NCBI RefSeq assembly: GCF_013141695.1
Contig: NZ_WHNY01000020.1
Location: 1 to 64,000, forward strand
From: Paenibacillus plantarum
Lineage (GTDB): Bacteria > Bacillota > Bacilli > Paenibacillales > NBRC-103111
Direction: 5' to 3'
DNA: 64,000 nucleotides
Part shown: in pieces, positions 36,498 to 47,055 of the stretch
How the letters are laid out: each line of letters begins with the position of its first letter
Numbering within the stretch: the stretch's first letter is position 1
Notes under the pieces: model-generated
The model's database searches: none
Told to the model about the DNA's origin: nothing
Seen by the model: only the letters and a program-made list of their open reading frames with translations
Position numbers and translations under genes: made by a program

Positions 36498-37487
36498 TTA
36501 GAGCTGTAGCGACGCTTCATCGAGGGCTGTGACGCCTTCTTGTTCCTTGAGGTCCTCCATGAGCTTGAAAAGAGCGCTATCCTTCATCTTGGCTTCGATC
36601 ATGATATCCAGATTCGGTGTGATGGGGGCTATAGCTTTCAGAAAATTGTATAAGGGCCCTACCTCCACATAGTCGGCATGACTTCTTGGTTCTGTTTCGC
36701 CTTTGGGGCTGGAAACGTGAATTTTGGGTGGGAGTGAGGATGAGGTCTCATCCAGATGCAAGCGCGCGCGCGTTAGCCAGGTTTCTTGAATGCGCGGCCA
36801 CAACTCGACTGCGTCTTCGCCATTATTGTTGACTGTATGATGATGCACATCCAATACCATCGGAGCACCGACTTCCTCGGCAATTTCGAGCGTCTCTAGG
36901 GCATTGAAGGTTTTGTCGTCATTTTCGAGCGTGATTCGTCGTTGAATCGGAATACGCATGGCGGTGAAGTTTTGGACAAATCGCTTTGCGGATTTAATTT
37001 TATCCCCATAGGAACCACCAACATGAATGTTGCACATCGCTTCCATCCCAAGCCCCATGGCGTTTAGCATGGCGGAGTGACGCTCCAAGTCTTCGACCGA
37101 TTTCTGGAGCACGTCCTTTCTCGCGGTGCTGAGCACGGTGAAGTGATCGGGATGGAAGCTAACGCGCATGTTATTCTGCTTGGCGTAGCTGCCAAGCTCC
37201 TCAAATTCTGCCGATAAGGCAGGGATCGGATCCCAGTCGCCCAGCATCTCATGTCCAATCAGCGGGATAAATCGGGAAGAAAATCTAAACACCATGATAT
37301 CATGAGCACGATTATGTTTGAGCAAACGGAGCGTATTATGTAAGTTCTCAGCGCCGATGCGCTGCAGCTTGCGAATAGCTGCCTCACGATCGAGCAGCTT
37401 GCTGAAGTTTGTTGCCGTCATCGTCTTGGACGGGGAAGCATTCTTTACCACAGTGGACATGGCTACGTATCCTAGGCGAATAAGCAT
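36498..37487 (-). CDS. uvsE: UV DNA damage endonuclease UvsE
   Basis: 329 residues, TIM-barrel repair nuclease that nicks 5' of UV photoproducts. The N-terminus MLIRLGYVAMS, RFSSRFIPLIGH, MRVSFHPDHFTVLS, NIHVGG, ENDDKTF and MVLDVHHHTVNN carry the conserved metal-binding His/Glu/Asp residues. AAAGGAG precedes the ATG. Found in spore formers that resist UV. Single gene. Confidence 0.93.
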   Translation of the reverse strand: MLIRLGYVAMSTVVKNASPSKTMTATNFSKLLDREAAIRKLQRIGAENLHNTLRLLKHNRAHDIMVFRFSSRFIPLIGHEMLGDWDPIPALSAEFEELGSYAKQNNMRVSFHPDHFTVLSTARKDVLQKSVEDLERHSAMLNAMGLGMEAMCNIHVGGSYGDKIKSAKRFVQNFTAMRIPIQRRITLENDDKTFNALETLEIAEEVGAPMVLDVHHHTVNNNGEDAVELWPRIQETWLTRARLHLDETSSSLPPKIHVSSPKGETEPRSHADYVEVGPLYNFLKAIAPITPNLDIMIEAKMKDSALFKLMEDLKEQEGVTALDEASLQL

Positions 37488-37636
37488 AGTGGGGTTCTCC
37501 TTTGTATGAAGATGATCCCCGTTAGGTTACCCCTGTGCTCTGCGGCACATACAAGTTATCATTTCTGCCAAATAGGCAACAAAGACCGCGGGGAAGTTTC
37601 CCGGCAGTCAATCTGCTTAATTGCGTGTCTTTCCTA

Positions 37637-38524
37637 TTACCCCAGAGGTTTCCGATAGCGACCCGGCGTCATGCCGACCACCCTTTTAAAAACCGAAACA
37701 AAAGAATGCAAATCTTTATACCCGACCGCTTCGGCGATACTGCTGATTTTATGCTTGGAATTGCGGAGAAGCTCGCAACTTTTACGTACCCGCAAGCTTT
37801 GCAGATAATGATGAAAGGTCTGACTGGTATACCGGTTGAACAATCGCTGCAGGTGACGCTCGCTCCACTGAAATTTCTCAGTTAGATGCGATAACGTCAA
37901 GTCGACGGCATAATGCTGTTCCATATAAAGAAGCACAGGAAGAAATCGGTCCTGTTCCGCCGGTTCAGCCCGGGAACTTGCCGGATGATCTTTATTCTTT
38001 AGTCGATAGATCTTCACCAGCAGCTGCAGAAGCAGACTATTCAAATATGTGGATGATCCGCTTAATGGCATAGAATACTCTTGATGTAAGGCAAGGAAGA
38101 GCTTTTCCAGCCCCATATCGGCATCCAAGAGCGACTCATATTCATGCGTCTCTTTTTTGAGCTTCTGCAAATAATCCACGATAGGAGCATCCACGACGCT
38201 TGGCAACAAACTTTCGATCAGCTGTGGCTTAAAAATACAATTATAAATAATTAACGGTTCTCTCCACACATCCGCAGACGATGGACGGAACACATGTGAA
38301 ACGCCGATGGGGAGGACATAGAGCTGCCCCCGTTCCACACGGTGAACCTCATTTTCAATGTAATGGAAACCTGTGCCTTCCCCGACATAAGCTAACTCGA
38401 TAAATTCATGCGAATGCCGGGATAAACGGAAAGATTCCGTGACCCTGTTAACATAAAGCATCTGATGCTGCGAAAAAAAGCGATCTCCTTTAAGCGTATG
38501 CTTTAGCGGATCAGGATGCTTCAT
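37637..38524 (-). CDS. AraC-family regulator
   Basis: 295 residues. N-terminal cupin-like sugar-binding part (HSHEFIELAYVGEGTGFHYI, about 35-85) and two helix-turn-helix motifs at the C-terminus (about 200-290; LSHLTEKFQWSERHLQRLF and ISSIAEAVGYKDLHSFVSVFKR). Divergent from the GH78 rhamnosidase gene with 147 bases between that hold an inverted pair of like sites, so it most likely activates that gene in response to rhamnose or a rhamnoside and controls itself. Confidence 0.9.
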   Translation of the reverse strand: MKHPDPLKHTLKGDRFFSQHQMLYVNRVTESFRLSRHSHEFIELAYVGEGTGFHYIENEVHRVERGQLYVLPIGVSHVFRPSSADVWREPLIIYNCIFKPQLIESLLPSVVDAPIVDYLQKLKKETHEYESLLDADMGLEKLFLALHQEYSMPLSGSSTYLNSLLLQLLVKIYRLKNKDHPASSRAEPAEQDRFLPVLLYMEQHYAVDLTLSHLTEKFQWSERHLQRLFNRYTSQTFHHYLQSLRVRKSCELLRNSKHKISSIAEAVGYKDLHSFVSVFKRVVGMTPGRYRKPLG

Positions 38525-38546
38525 AGTCCGTCCCCCCCTCTAAAAT

Positions 38547-38648
38547 CAGTCCGTTTCACCTATATATTTTGTCCGAAATCCCACATATAGCTATTATCTA
38601 TTTATTTTATGATTATAAGTGAAATAAAAATATAGGTAAACCGGACAG
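38547..38648. promoter_or_regulatory. inverted pair of putative AraC-regulator sites
   Basis: The minus strand of 38547-38570 reads AAAATATATAGGTGAAACGG-ACTG; the plus strand of 38626-38648 reads AAAAATATAGGTAAACCGG-ACAG. The two 23-24-base sites share most bases and face in opposite directions, one towards each gene. Confidence 0.6.
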
Positions 38649-38671
38649 TTTTCCGAAAAGGTGGGACACTT

Positions 38672-41350
38672 ATGACAACTGTTAGCAGATTACGATGTGA
38701 GTACAAGGAAAATCCGATCGGAATAGACATCCAGCAACCGCGGATTAGTTGGCAAGTTCACAGCGATGTGAGATCCTGGCTGCAATCCGCTTACCGCATC
38801 CAAGTTTCGCAGGATCCGGTCTTTGCCGCTACACTCTGGGATTCTGGAAAAATCCACTCCGATCAATCCATTCACATTGAACTGGCCGACTTACCTTGGC
38901 AAAAGCAAAAGCGATACCATTATCGTATAAAGGTTTGGAGCGAACAGGGCGAGGAAACCGCCTGGTCCGAATCCGCCTTCTGGGAAATGGGACTGCTTCA
39001 AGCGGAGGACTGGCAGGCCGAGTGGATCAGCGCCCCAGTCCGATTCGATGAATCGGAGTCCTGTCCTCTACTCCGTCGTACTTTTCAGGTTACTGCTCCA
39101 GTCAAAAACGCCCGCATCTATGTCACAGCACTCGGGCTTTACGAGCTGCACTTGAACGGAAACCGTGTCGGAGACAGCTTTTTCACCCCCGGATGGACGA
39201 GCTATCATCATCGCATTCAATACCAGACCTATGACATTACCAGTCTGCTTGAAATTGGAGAAAATGCTGTTGGCGGCATACTCGGAAACGGTTGGTACAA
39301 GGGCAAATTAACCGGATCTCATAAACCGAACATCTATGGCAATCGTACCGCTCTTTTAATGCAGATGCACATCGAATATGCCAACGGCGCAGAAGAAGTT
39401 ATCATAACTGACAGTAGTTGGCTGGCATCGGAGAGCCCGATTCTCATGTCGGAACTCTATGACGGTGAAACCTACGACGCCCGCTTAGAAAAAGCGGATT
39501 GGAATAAACCGGGCTACGACCATAGCCAGCAAACAGATTGGGTCACCGTTGATAGTCGTGTACACACCAAAGAGACCCTGATCGCCCAGGAAAACGAACC
39601 CGTCCGTCAAATTGAAGAAATTGCCCCGATCGCGCTGATTCTCACGCCACAAGGCGAAACAGTGATCGACATGGGACAGAATATGGTTGGTTGGGTCCGC
39701 TTTACCGTTCATGGCCAAGCAGGCCAGGAAGTGATTTTGCAGCATGCTGAAGTATTGGATAGGGAAGGTAACTTTTATACGGATAATTTGCGAAATGCGA
39801 AACAAACAGTCCGTTACATTTTAAAAGGCAGTGAGCAGGAAACCTATGAACCACACTTCACCTTTCAGGGATTTCGTTATGTGAAGCTAAGCGGCTTCGG
39901 CGAGGCCATTCAACTCGGTTGGTTCACTGGCATCGTACTTCATTCCGCTATGCAACAAACGGGAGATTTCCAATGCTCCGATCCGTTGATTAATCAACTA
40001 CAGCACAATATTCTGTGGGGACAGAAAGGCAATTTCCTCGATGTGCCTACGGATTGCCCGCAGCGTGATGAGCGACTGGGATGGACCGGCGACGCCCAGA
40101 TGTTTATCCGCACATCAGCGCATTTAATGAACGTCGCCCCATTTTTCAGCAAATGGCTTCACGATCTAGCGGCTGATCAGTTGGAGAACGGCGGCGTCCC
40201 GTTTGTCATCCCTCATGTTTTAAAAGACACGAGTCATTCCTCCGCAGCTTGGGGAGACGCCGCCGTCATTTGTCCGTGGGTCCTCTACCAGTGTTACGGA
40301 GACAAGCGGATTCTTGAACAGCAATATGAAAGCATGAAGGCTTGGGTGGGCTACATTCGTGATCAAGGTGACAATGAACTCCTTTGGAATACGGGGTTTC
40401 ATTTTGGAGATTGGTTAGGATTAGACGCTAAACCGGACAGCTACGTAGGCGCCACCGACAGAGATTTTATTGCTACAGCCTTTTATGCATACTCAGTCTC
40501 CCTGCTGGCCAAAACGGCGAAAGTTTTGAACCGTGGAACAGATCAAGAAGCTTTCTCCCATCTGTATAACCAAATACTGTGTGCTTTTCAACAAGAATTT
40601 ATTACACATTCGGGACGATTAAGCGTACCTACACAGACCGCTGCTATTTTGGCGCTTATGTTCGATCTTGTGGACGGAACAGCTAGGGAGCGCACAGCAA
40701 AAAAACTGATAGAGCTACTGGAGGAAAACAAATTTCACCTGACGACTGGTTTTGTCGGCACGCCTTACTTGAATCTAGTGTTAAGCAAAATTGGCCAAAC
40801 CGAGACCGCCTATAAACTGCTGTTCCAGACCGATTATCCCTCCTGGTTGTATCAAGTGACCCAAGGTGCCACGACAATCTGGGAACATTGGGACGGCATC
40901 AAGGAAGACGGCAGCTTCTGGAGCTTGCATATGAATTCGTTCAATCACTACGCTTATGGCGCTATCGGAGAATGGCTATACCGCTGTGTCGCTGGTCTCG
41001 ATTTGGACGAAGAGGTCCCAGGATATAAACATATCCACCTCCATCCCCAACCAGGGGGAGGCTTAACCTGGGTGAACGCCGAACTGGAATCCATGTACGG
41101 GTTGATTCTAACCGGATGGCGCCAATCTGATTTTTCCATGGAAGTAACTGCAGTACTGCCCGCCAACACAACGGCGACCTTGTTACTTCCGAAGGCTACG
41201 CTTGCAACACTCCGGGAAAATGACGAATCGATCTCCCAGTCATCCGGCATACACAGCCTTCTGGAAACGGCAGTTGGTGTTTCCTTATCATTAGGATCCG
41301 GCAATTTCCGGTTTACCTATGAAATGAAAAGGGACCTCGCGCTATCCTAA
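38672..41350 (+). CDS. alpha-L-rhamnosidase, GH78
   Basis: 892 residues. Removes terminal alpha-L-rhamnose from glycosides. N-terminal beta domains (Bac_rhamnosid N, with the galactose-binding-like segment around 110-300), concanavalin-like domain, (alpha/alpha)6 catalytic barrel from about 430 with DCPQRDERLGWTGDAQMF (catalytic and binding Asp/Glu) and WEHWDG, and a C-terminal beta-sandwich. No signal peptide, so intracellular: it would act on imported small rhamnosides. AAGGTGGG stands before the ATG. Controlled presumably by the divergent AraC protein; no transporter or rhamnose catabolic genes are adjacent. Confidence 0.92.
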   Translation: MTTVSRLRCEYKENPIGIDIQQPRISWQVHSDVRSWLQSAYRIQVSQDPVFAATLWDSGKIHSDQSIHIELADLPWQKQKRYHYRIKVWSEQGEETAWSESAFWEMGLLQAEDWQAEWISAPVRFDESESCPLLRRTFQVTAPVKNARIYVTALGLYELHLNGNRVGDSFFTPGWTSYHHRIQYQTYDITSLLEIGENAVGGILGNGWYKGKLTGSHKPNIYGNRTALLMQMHIEYANGAEEVIITDSSWLASESPILMSELYDGETYDARLEKADWNKPGYDHSQQTDWVTVDSRVHTKETLIAQENEPVRQIEEIAPIALILTPQGETVIDMGQNMVGWVRFTVHGQAGQEVILQHAEVLDREGNFYTDNLRNAKQTVRYILKGSEQETYEPHFTFQGFRYVKLSGFGEAIQLGWFTGIVLHSAMQQTGDFQCSDPLINQLQHNILWGQKGNFLDVPTDCPQRDERLGWTGDAQMFIRTSAHLMNVAPFFSKWLHDLAADQLENGGVPFVIPHVLKDTSHSSAAWGDAAVICPWVLYQCYGDKRILEQQYESMKAWVGYIRDQGDNELLWNTGFHFGDWLGLDAKPDSYVGATDRDFIATAFYAYSVSLLAKTAKVLNRGTDQEAFSHLYNQILCAFQQEFITHSGRLSVPTQTAAILALMFDLVDGTARERTAKKLIELLEENKFHLTTGFVGTPYLNLVLSKIGQTETAYKLLFQTDYPSWLYQVTQGATTIWEHWDGIKEDGSFWSLHMNSFNHYAYGAIGEWLYRCVAGLDLDEEVPGYKHIHLHPQPGGGLTWVNAELESMYGLILTGWRQSDFSMEVTAVLPANTTATLLLPKATLATLRENDESISQSSGIHSLLETAVGVSLSLGSGNFRFTYEMKRDLALS

Positions 41351-41394
41351 TGAGCGTATTTATAGAGTTAGGACTATAGGTTCATCGAAACCAA

Positions 41395-41435
41395 AAACCC
41401 AGTCAAACACGAAAATGACGTGTTTGACTGGGTTT
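41395..41435. terminator. terminator after the rhamnosidase gene
   Basis: AAACCCAGTCAAACAC and its reverse complement GTGTTTGACTGGGTTT around a short loop; T-rich on the plus side. Confidence 0.85.
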
Positions 41436-41489
41436 AGTTTACTACGCTATCGGTTGCAGCAGCCTCCTCATCGGACGGTGCTCTCTATA

Positions 41490-41813
41490 CTATTTCCCAG
41501 CTTGCTCTCCGAAAAACATTTCGAACGCAAGCGAGGTTTGAACGCGAGCTTCTTCCTCGGTTAACCGCCGGATGAGCTCCATTTCCACTTGTGTAACCTC
41601 ATCACCTTGGAAATTGATTTCCGCGATGGAGGCAACGATGCGCACGATGGCGATCGCTTGATTCTCAGGCGTGTACGCGATAACCTTCTGGCCTGTCGGG
41701 AAAACGCGGAAGCCGCTTTTTACCATTTTGCCGCGGCCATACTCCAGCAGCTCATAGAGCTCTTGCTCGGACTTAAACTTACAAACTGAATTGAATTCCG
41801 TTTGAAATCCCAT
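41490..41813 (-). CDS. conserved-looking 107-residue protein, unknown
   Basis: GGAGTAGATAAGCC precedes the ATG, which lies only 7 bases after the ddl stop, so the two are co-transcribed. The protein is soluble, mixed alpha/beta, with KMVKSGFRVFPTGQKVIAY, AIAIVRIVASIAEINFQ and an acidic helix TQVEMELIRRLTEEEARVQ. No catalytic motif or membrane segment is visible. I do not recognise the family. The ddl linkage hints at a cell-wall or D-Ala link, nothing more. Confidence 0.75.
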   Translation of the reverse strand: MGFQTEFNSVCKFKSEQELYELLEYGRGKMVKSGFRVFPTGQKVIAYTPENQAIAIVRIVASIAEINFQGDEVTQVEMELIRRLTEEEARVQTSLAFEMFFGEQAGK

Positions 41814-41820
41814 GGCTTAT

Positions 41821-42963
41821 CTACTCCGCATCGAAAGAATATTGGATATTTTGTTTAGCTGCGTGGCGCTCAAGCGCCAAACGAATGAGATCATTCAGCA
41901 ACTCTTTATAAGGTTTACCTGTCTCTTGCCATAGCAATGGGTACATGCTGAATGGGGTAAAGCCAGGCATCGTATTGATTTCATTGATGTAGATTTTCTG
42001 ATCGATTTTGCCTAGGAAAAAGTCCACACGTGACAACCCGCTGCCATCGACTGCCAAGAACGCACGAAGCGCCAACGCTCTGACCTCATCTGAGACCTCT
42101 TGGGAAATCTCGGCAGGAATAATCATCGCTGATTTGCCGTCCAAATATTTGGCTTTATAATCGTAGAATTCATTCGAAGATACGATCTCACCTACGACAG
42201 AAGCGATAGGCTCATCATTCCCCAGAACGGCAACTTCGATTTCACGGGCATCGATATTCTCTTCAATAATCACTTTGCGATCATATTGGAAAGCAAAAGC
42301 AACGGCCGCGATCAGCTCTTCTTGATTTCTCGCTTTGGAAATCCCAACGCTTGAGCCTAAATTAGCCGGCTTCACGAAACATGGGTAACCAATCGCTGTT
42401 TCCAGCTCCATAAGGTGATAATCGCGGTTCTTTTCCCACTCGGTACGAGTAAAATGACGGAAAATGCACTGTGGAAGTCCTTCCTGAGCGAAAACCTTCT
42501 TCATCATGACTTTATCCATGCCGACAGCAGAAGCCAGTACACCAGCACCTACATAAGGAATATTCGCCATTTCCAAAAGTCCTTGAATCGTCCCATCTTC
42601 CCCGAACGTTCCATGTAATAGCGGGAATACAACATCTAATCCGAGATCCTCCGCTGCAGCAGATGTAATAGAAGAAACAGCTACATCACCCTTCGTTTGA
42701 ATACCACCAAAAATCGGTGCCAGCGCGTTGGAAGCAGGGGCTCCAGCATCGTCCGTACTGAAGGTCAGCGCTTCCTTGGACTCAGCAGGACCCAAAAGCG
42801 GCGCTCCGCTTCTCCACTCGCCCTTTTTGGATATATAAAACGGTGTTATCTCATATTTCGTGAAGTCCACAGCTTTCATAACCGCCAATGCTGTTTGCAA
42901 AGACACGTCATGCTCACCGGATTTCCCTCCATAAATTAAACCAATTCGTATTTTGCGGCTCAT
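41821..42963 (-). CDS. ddl: D-alanine-D-alanine ligase
   Basis: 380 residues, ATP-grasp enzyme making the D-Ala-D-Ala dipeptide of peptidoglycan. N-terminal YGGKSGEHDVSL, HGTFGEDGTIQGLLE, ATP loop GSSVGISKA, the omega loop EFYDYKAKY (the Tyr-containing form of D-Ala-D-Ala rather than D-Ala-D-Lac ligases) and the metal-binding INEINTMPGF. GGAGGTACGTA precedes the ATG. Followed in the same operon by the 107-residue unknown protein. Confidence 0.96.
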   Translation of the reverse strand: MSRKIRIGLIYGGKSGEHDVSLQTALAVMKAVDFTKYEITPFYISKKGEWRSGAPLLGPAESKEALTFSTDDAGAPASNALAPIFGGIQTKGDVAVSSITSAAAEDLGLDVVFPLLHGTFGEDGTIQGLLEMANIPYVGAGVLASAVGMDKVMMKKVFAQEGLPQCIFRHFTRTEWEKNRDYHLMELETAIGYPCFVKPANLGSSVGISKARNQEELIAAVAFAFQYDRKVIIEENIDAREIEVAVLGNDEPIASVVGEIVSSNEFYDYKAKYLDGKSAMIIPAEISQEVSDEVRALALRAFLAVDGSGLSRVDFFLGKIDQKIYINEINTMPGFTPFSMYPLLWQETGKPYKELLNDLIRLALERHAAKQNIQYSFDAE

Positions 42964-43003
42964 TACGTACCTCCGTCTAGTATTTACAATTCTCTATGCC
43001 ATC

Positions 43004-44026
43004 TTACATTTCATCAGCAACATGAATGAACATGTATTTCGTCCGTTCTGACCAAGCAGGTGAATCCTTGTATGCCCAGTACCGATTACGGCTATTAAAG
43101 GTATGCGCATTAACGAGCGGCATCCCATTGGCATCTTTACCTATAACGATTGTGTTGTGCTGGAAGCGGCCATCGCCATCCCAATCATAGCTGATGGTGT
43201 CTCCTGGCTGTAGCTCCCAAGCATCCTTGACGACTGTACCTGTCAAACCATGCTTATGAGGACGTTCAAGGTAATGATGCAAGCTGTTGGCTACTGCCCA
43301 ACTATAGCTCCAAAGCTCTTGATTTCCTTTTTTGCCAGCATACCACCAGCCCGATTCCCTTTTCCCAGTATAGTCCATTGGAGCCCCGCCTGCAAAGAGG
43401 CATTGCGAGACATAATTCGTGCAATCTACTTCAAAATACTCATAACTAGGATTCGGTGTTTGCCACCATTTTTCCGCATATTGGACGACTTTGGGACGAT
43501 TATAAATGATTTTGCGGTGAGCGGATTCCAGACCACTCGTATTGCGTATACTAGGATTGATATAAGGAAGAGATGGTGAGCTGCGCTGGGTGTCTAGGAA
43601 CGTTTCATTCTCTGACAAATGGAAGCTGCGGCCGCGGCTAGGCTGAGACTTTTCGCTTTGTACGAGCTCCGCACTTTGAACTTTCCAGCCTGAAACATTT
43701 TGCTCAATGATCACTCGTTCTGATTCTATACGCTCCTCCTGATGTTCTATCAAACCAATTTGATAGGTCAAAAACCGATGCAGCTGGATATCCGCAATAA
43801 TACCATATGGCAATTCCTTAACACCTTGCATACGGAGCTTGGTTTCTCCGCGCAGCAGCTTAGCGTCACGTTCTCGGTAACTGTTCTGGAGCCTTCGCAC
43901 CTTGACATCCTGTTTCCGTACATAAGCGCTGTCCGAGACAAATGCTTCCAAGGGTGCGGATGAGCCTTCAAGCTCAGCCTGATTTTTCGCATGAACGTAA
44001 TTGTAGAGCGCTGTTTTCCAGGACAT
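43004..44026 (-). CDS. putative amidase-domain protein (Amidase_6 type)
   Basis: 340 residues, no signal peptide. Residues about 185-335 match the Amidase_6 (PF12671-like) domain: a catalytic Cys in FEVDCTNYVSQCLFAGGAPMD, His in DGRFQHNTIV and the late NAHTFN, a NlpC/P60-like arrangement. The N-terminal 180 residues are charged and unassigned. AAGGAGGG is before the ATG. Common in spore-forming bacilli, role unknown; a cell-wall or spore link is inference. Confidence 0.8.
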   Translation of the reverse strand: MSWKTALYNYVHAKNQAELEGSSAPLEAFVSDSAYVRKQDVKVRRLQNSYRERDAKLLRGETKLRMQGVKELPYGIIADIQLHRFLTYQIGLIEHQEERIESERVIIEQNVSGWKVQSAELVQSEKSQPSRGRSFHLSENETFLDTQRSSPSLPYINPSIRNTSGLESAHRKIIYNRPKVVQYAEKWWQTPNPSYEYFEVDCTNYVSQCLFAGGAPMDYTGKRESGWWYAGKKGNQELWSYSWAVANSLHHYLERPHKHGLTGTVVKDAWELQPGDTISYDWDGDGRFQHNTIVIGKDANGMPLVNAHTFNSRNRYWAYKDSPAWSERTKYMFIHVADEM

Positions 44027-44093
44027 CTTGGTATCCCTCCTTAGCTTTTATTAAGGCATGGTATAGGTTTCATTAGGACAAGCCCGAATTGCT

Positions 44094-44107
44094 TTGAATT
44101 GATTCAA
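44094..44107. promoter_or_regulatory. 14-bp palindrome upstream of acnA
   Basis: TTGAATTGATTCAA, perfect dyad, about 40 bases upstream of the predicted acnA -35. Candidate operator of unknown regulator. Confidence 0.3.
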
Positions 44108-44146
44108 TATATGACATTTTGATGGTAAAAATGATTGAAATTAATC

Positions 44147-44175
44147 TTTACTCACACGTGGCGAAGCGCTATACT
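44147..44175 (+). promoter_or_regulatory. candidate acnA promoter
   Basis: TTTACT (44147-44152), 17-base spacer, TATACT (44170-44175). The -10 is good, the -35 weak. It lies about 85 bases before the start codon. Confidence 0.4.
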
Positions 44176-44261
44176 TGAGGTAGAGGGAATTATGAAATCG
44201 AGTTTCACTAGATGAAATTCGATGGCATGGTTAGATATTATTATTTGAGGAGGAACTACCT

Positions 44262-46979
44262 ATGTCCAATAAGGACTCTTTTTCTGTGCGCAAGCAGTTA
44301 ACTGTCGGCACGAAATCGTTCCAGTATTACAGCCTTCCTGACTTTGAAAGCCAAGGTCACGGCACAATCACCAATCTTCCTGTTTCCATCCGCGTTCTAC
44401 TTGAAGCTGCTATTCGTCAATTTGACGGTCGCGCGATTACAAGTGAGCACGTGAAACAAATCGCTGGCTGGGCTGAAGGCCGCGATGAGAACAAAGAAAT
44501 TCCGTTCATTCCTGCTCGTATCGTTCTTCAAGATTTCACAGGCGTTCCAGTCGTCGTTGACCTTGCGGCAATGCGTGCGACTATGGCTCGTGAAGGTGGA
44601 GATCCTAGACGTATTAACCCACTAGTTCCTGTTGATCTTGTAATTGACCACTCTGTCATGGTTGATGCTTTCGGCTCCCCGGATGCACTCGAAATGAACA
44701 TTAACTTAGAATTCGAAAGAAACGAAGAGCGTTACCGTTTCTTGCGTTGGGCACAAACAGCATTCGATAACTTCCGTGCAGTGCCACCTTCAACAGGTAT
44801 CGTTCACCAAGTTAACTTGGAGTACTTGGCATCTGTTGCAGCAACGAAAACAATTGACGGCGAAACTGTCGTGTACCCGGATTCCCTCGTAGGTACAGAC
44901 TCCCATACAACAATGATCAACGGTCTTGGTGTTGTAGGTTGGGGCGTTGGCGGTATCGAAGCGGAAGCTGGTATGCTTGGTCAACCTCTATACTTCGTCG
45001 CTCCAGACGTTGTTGGTTTCAAATTGACTGGTCAATTGGCAGAAGGCGCTACAGCGACTGACTTGGCATTGACAGTTACTCAAATTTTGCGTAAAAAAGG
45101 CGTTGTTGGTAAATTCGTTGAGTTCTTCGGTCCTGGACTAAGCAACATTTCCTTGGCTGACCGTGCAACAGTTGCGAACATGGCTCCTGAGTACGGCGCA
45201 ACAATCGGTTTCTTCCCTGTCGATAACGAAACATTGAACTACTTGCGTGCTACTGGCCGTGAGGAAGAGCAAATCGCGCTTGTTGAAGCTTACTACAAAG
45301 CACAAGGCATGTTCCGCACAGACAGCACACCAGATCCAGTGTTCACAGATGTTCTTGAGCTTGATCTTAGCACGGTAGTTCCAAGCTTAGCTGGTCCTAA
45401 ACGTCCGCAAGATCGCGTAGAACTTACGAACATGAAAGAATCTTTCAACGCTATCATCCGTACACCGATCGAAAAAGGCGGATACGGCTTGACGGAAGAG
45501 AAAGTCGCTGAAGTTGTTGATGTGGTGTATCCAAACGAAACCGTTAAAATGGGTACTGGTGCAGTCGTCATCGCGGCGATTACTTCCTGTACGAACACTT
45601 CCAACCCAAGCGTTATGATCGGTGCTGGGCTTGTAGCGAAAAAAGCGGTAGCTCTTGGTTTGAAAAAACCAGCTTTCGTAAAAAGCTCTTTGACACCAGG
45701 TTCCCTTGTTGTTACTGAGTACCTGATTAAAGCAGGCCTTCTTGAGTCCCTAGAAGCTCTTGGCTTCCACGTTGCTGGTTACGGCTGTGCAACTTGTATC
45801 GGTAACTCCGGTCCGCTTCCAGACGAAGTAAGCAAAGCGATTATCGACAACGATATGACCGTTGCTGCTGTTATCTCCGGTAACCGTAACTTCGAAGGCC
45901 GCGTGCATGCGCAAGTAAAAGCGAACTACCTTGGATCACCTCCATTAGTTGTTGCTTATGCTCTTGCAGGTACTGTGAACATCGATCTTGCGACAGATCC
46001 AATCGGTAATGACCACACTGGCAAACCTGTCTACTTGAAAGATATCTGGCCTACAAACCAAGAGATTCAAGATGCTCTTAACATTGCTATGAGCCCTGAC
46101 ATGTTCCGCGACAAATACAGCAATGTATTCCGTGCGAATGAGCGTTTCAACCAAATCCAAATTCCTGAAGGCGATCTGTACGAGTTCGACACGAACTCCA
46201 CATACATCCAAGAGCCTCCTTTCTTCACAGACCTAGGTACCGTTCTTGATGATATCGCAGATATCCGCAGCGCCAAAACACTAGCACTTATGGGCGATTC
46301 CGTAACAACGGATCACATCTCCCCTGCTGGTAACATTAAAGTAGACAGCCCTGGAGGCCAATACTTGATCAACCATGGTGTAAAAAGAGAAGACTTCAAC
46401 TCCTACGGTTCCCGTCGTGGTAACCACGAAGTGATGATGCGCGGTACGTTCGCGAACATTCGTATTCGTAACCAAGTGGCTCCAGGAACTGAAGGCGGCG
46501 TAACAACTTACTTGCCAACTGGCGAAGTCGAGTCCATCTATGATGCTTCCATGAAGTATCAAGCTGAAGGTCAAAACCTTGTCGTTATCGCAGGTAAAGA
46601 GTACGGAACTGGATCTTCCCGTGACTGGGCAGCTAAAGGTACTTTCTTGCTAGGCGTTAAAGCAGTTATCGCTGAAAGCTTCGAGCGTATTCACCGTAGT
46701 AACCTTGTTGGAATGGGTGTTCTTCCACTTCAATTCGTTAACGGCGAAAGCTGGAAAACGCTAGGAATTACGGGTCGTGAAACATTCGACATCACAGGCC
46801 TTAGCAACGACGTTCAACCAGGTTCAACTGTTAAAGTTACTGCAACTCGTGAAGATGGCACTAGCTTCGAATTCACAGCTCTTGTGCGTTTGGATAGCTT
46901 GGTTGACGTAGACTACTACCGTAACGGTGGTATCCTGCAAACCGTTCTTCGTTCGATTCTTGCGGAAAACAAAAACTAA
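44262..46979 (+). CDS. acnA: aconitate hydratase A
   Basis: 905 residues. Interconverts citrate and isocitrate in the TCA cycle. The 4Fe-4S cluster cysteines are in [12 protein letters not shown] and [34 protein letters not shown] and the swivelling-domain motif [16 protein letters not shown] are diagnostic of the AcnA/IRP1 group, which can also bind RNA. GAGGAGG precedes the ATG. T-ending codon use like gltB suggests high expression. Single gene with its own terminator. Confidence 0.98.
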   Translation: MSNKDSFSVRKQLTVGTKSFQYYSLPDFESQGHGTITNLPVSIRVLLEAAIRQFDGRAITSEHVKQIAGWAEGRDENKEIPFIPARIVLQDFTGVPVVVDLAAMRATMAREGGDPRRINPLVPVDLVIDHSVMVDAFGSPDALEMNINLEFERNEERYRFLRWAQTAFDNFRAVPPSTGIVHQVNLEYLASVAATKTIDGETVVYPDSLVGTDSHTTMINGLGVVGWGVGGIEAEAGMLGQPLYFVAPDVVGFKLTGQLAEGATATDLALTVTQILRKKGVVGKFVEFFGPGLSNISLADRATVANMAPEYGATIGFFPVDNETLNYLRATGREEEQIALVEAYYKAQGMFRTDSTPDPVFTDVLELDLSTVVPSLAGPKRPQDRVELTNMKESFNAIIRTPIEKGGYGLTEEKVAEVVDVVYPNETVKMGTGAVVIAAITSCTNTSNPSVMIGAGLVAKKAVALGLKKPAFVKSSLTPGSLVVTEYLIKAGLLESLEALGFHVAGYGCATCIGNSGPLPDEVSKAIIDNDMTVAAVISGNRNFEGRVHAQVKANYLGSPPLVVAYALAGTVNIDLATDPIGNDHTGKPVYLKDIWPTNQEIQDALNIAMSPDMFRDKYSNVFRANERFNQIQIPEGDLYEFDTNSTYIQEPPFFTDLGTVLDDIADIRSAKTLALMGDSVTTDHISPAGNIKVDSPGGQYLINHGVKREDFNSYGSRRGNHEVMMRGTFANIRIRNQVAPGTEGGVTTYLPTGEVESIYDASMKYQAEGQNLVVIAGKEYGTGSSRDWAAKGTFLLGVKAVIAESFERIHRSNLVGMGVLPLQFVNGESWKTLGITGRETFDITGLSNDVQPGSTVKVTATREDGTSFEFTALVRLDSLVDVDYYRNGGILQTVLRSILAENKN

Positions 46980-47016
46980 TTCTATACACTCAACAACCAG
47001 CAAAACACACACACAA

Positions 47017-47055
47017 AAGCTCGGGATTGCCTTCATGGCAGTCTCGGGCTTTTTA
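47017..47055 (+). terminator. terminator of acnA
   Basis: AGCTCGGGATTGCC, loop, GGCAGTCTCGGGCT, TTTTT. Confidence 0.85.

Noticed and set aside
38672-41350. Secreted enzyme
   Set aside because: The rhamnosidase N-terminus (MTTVSRLRCEYKENP) has no signal peptide.
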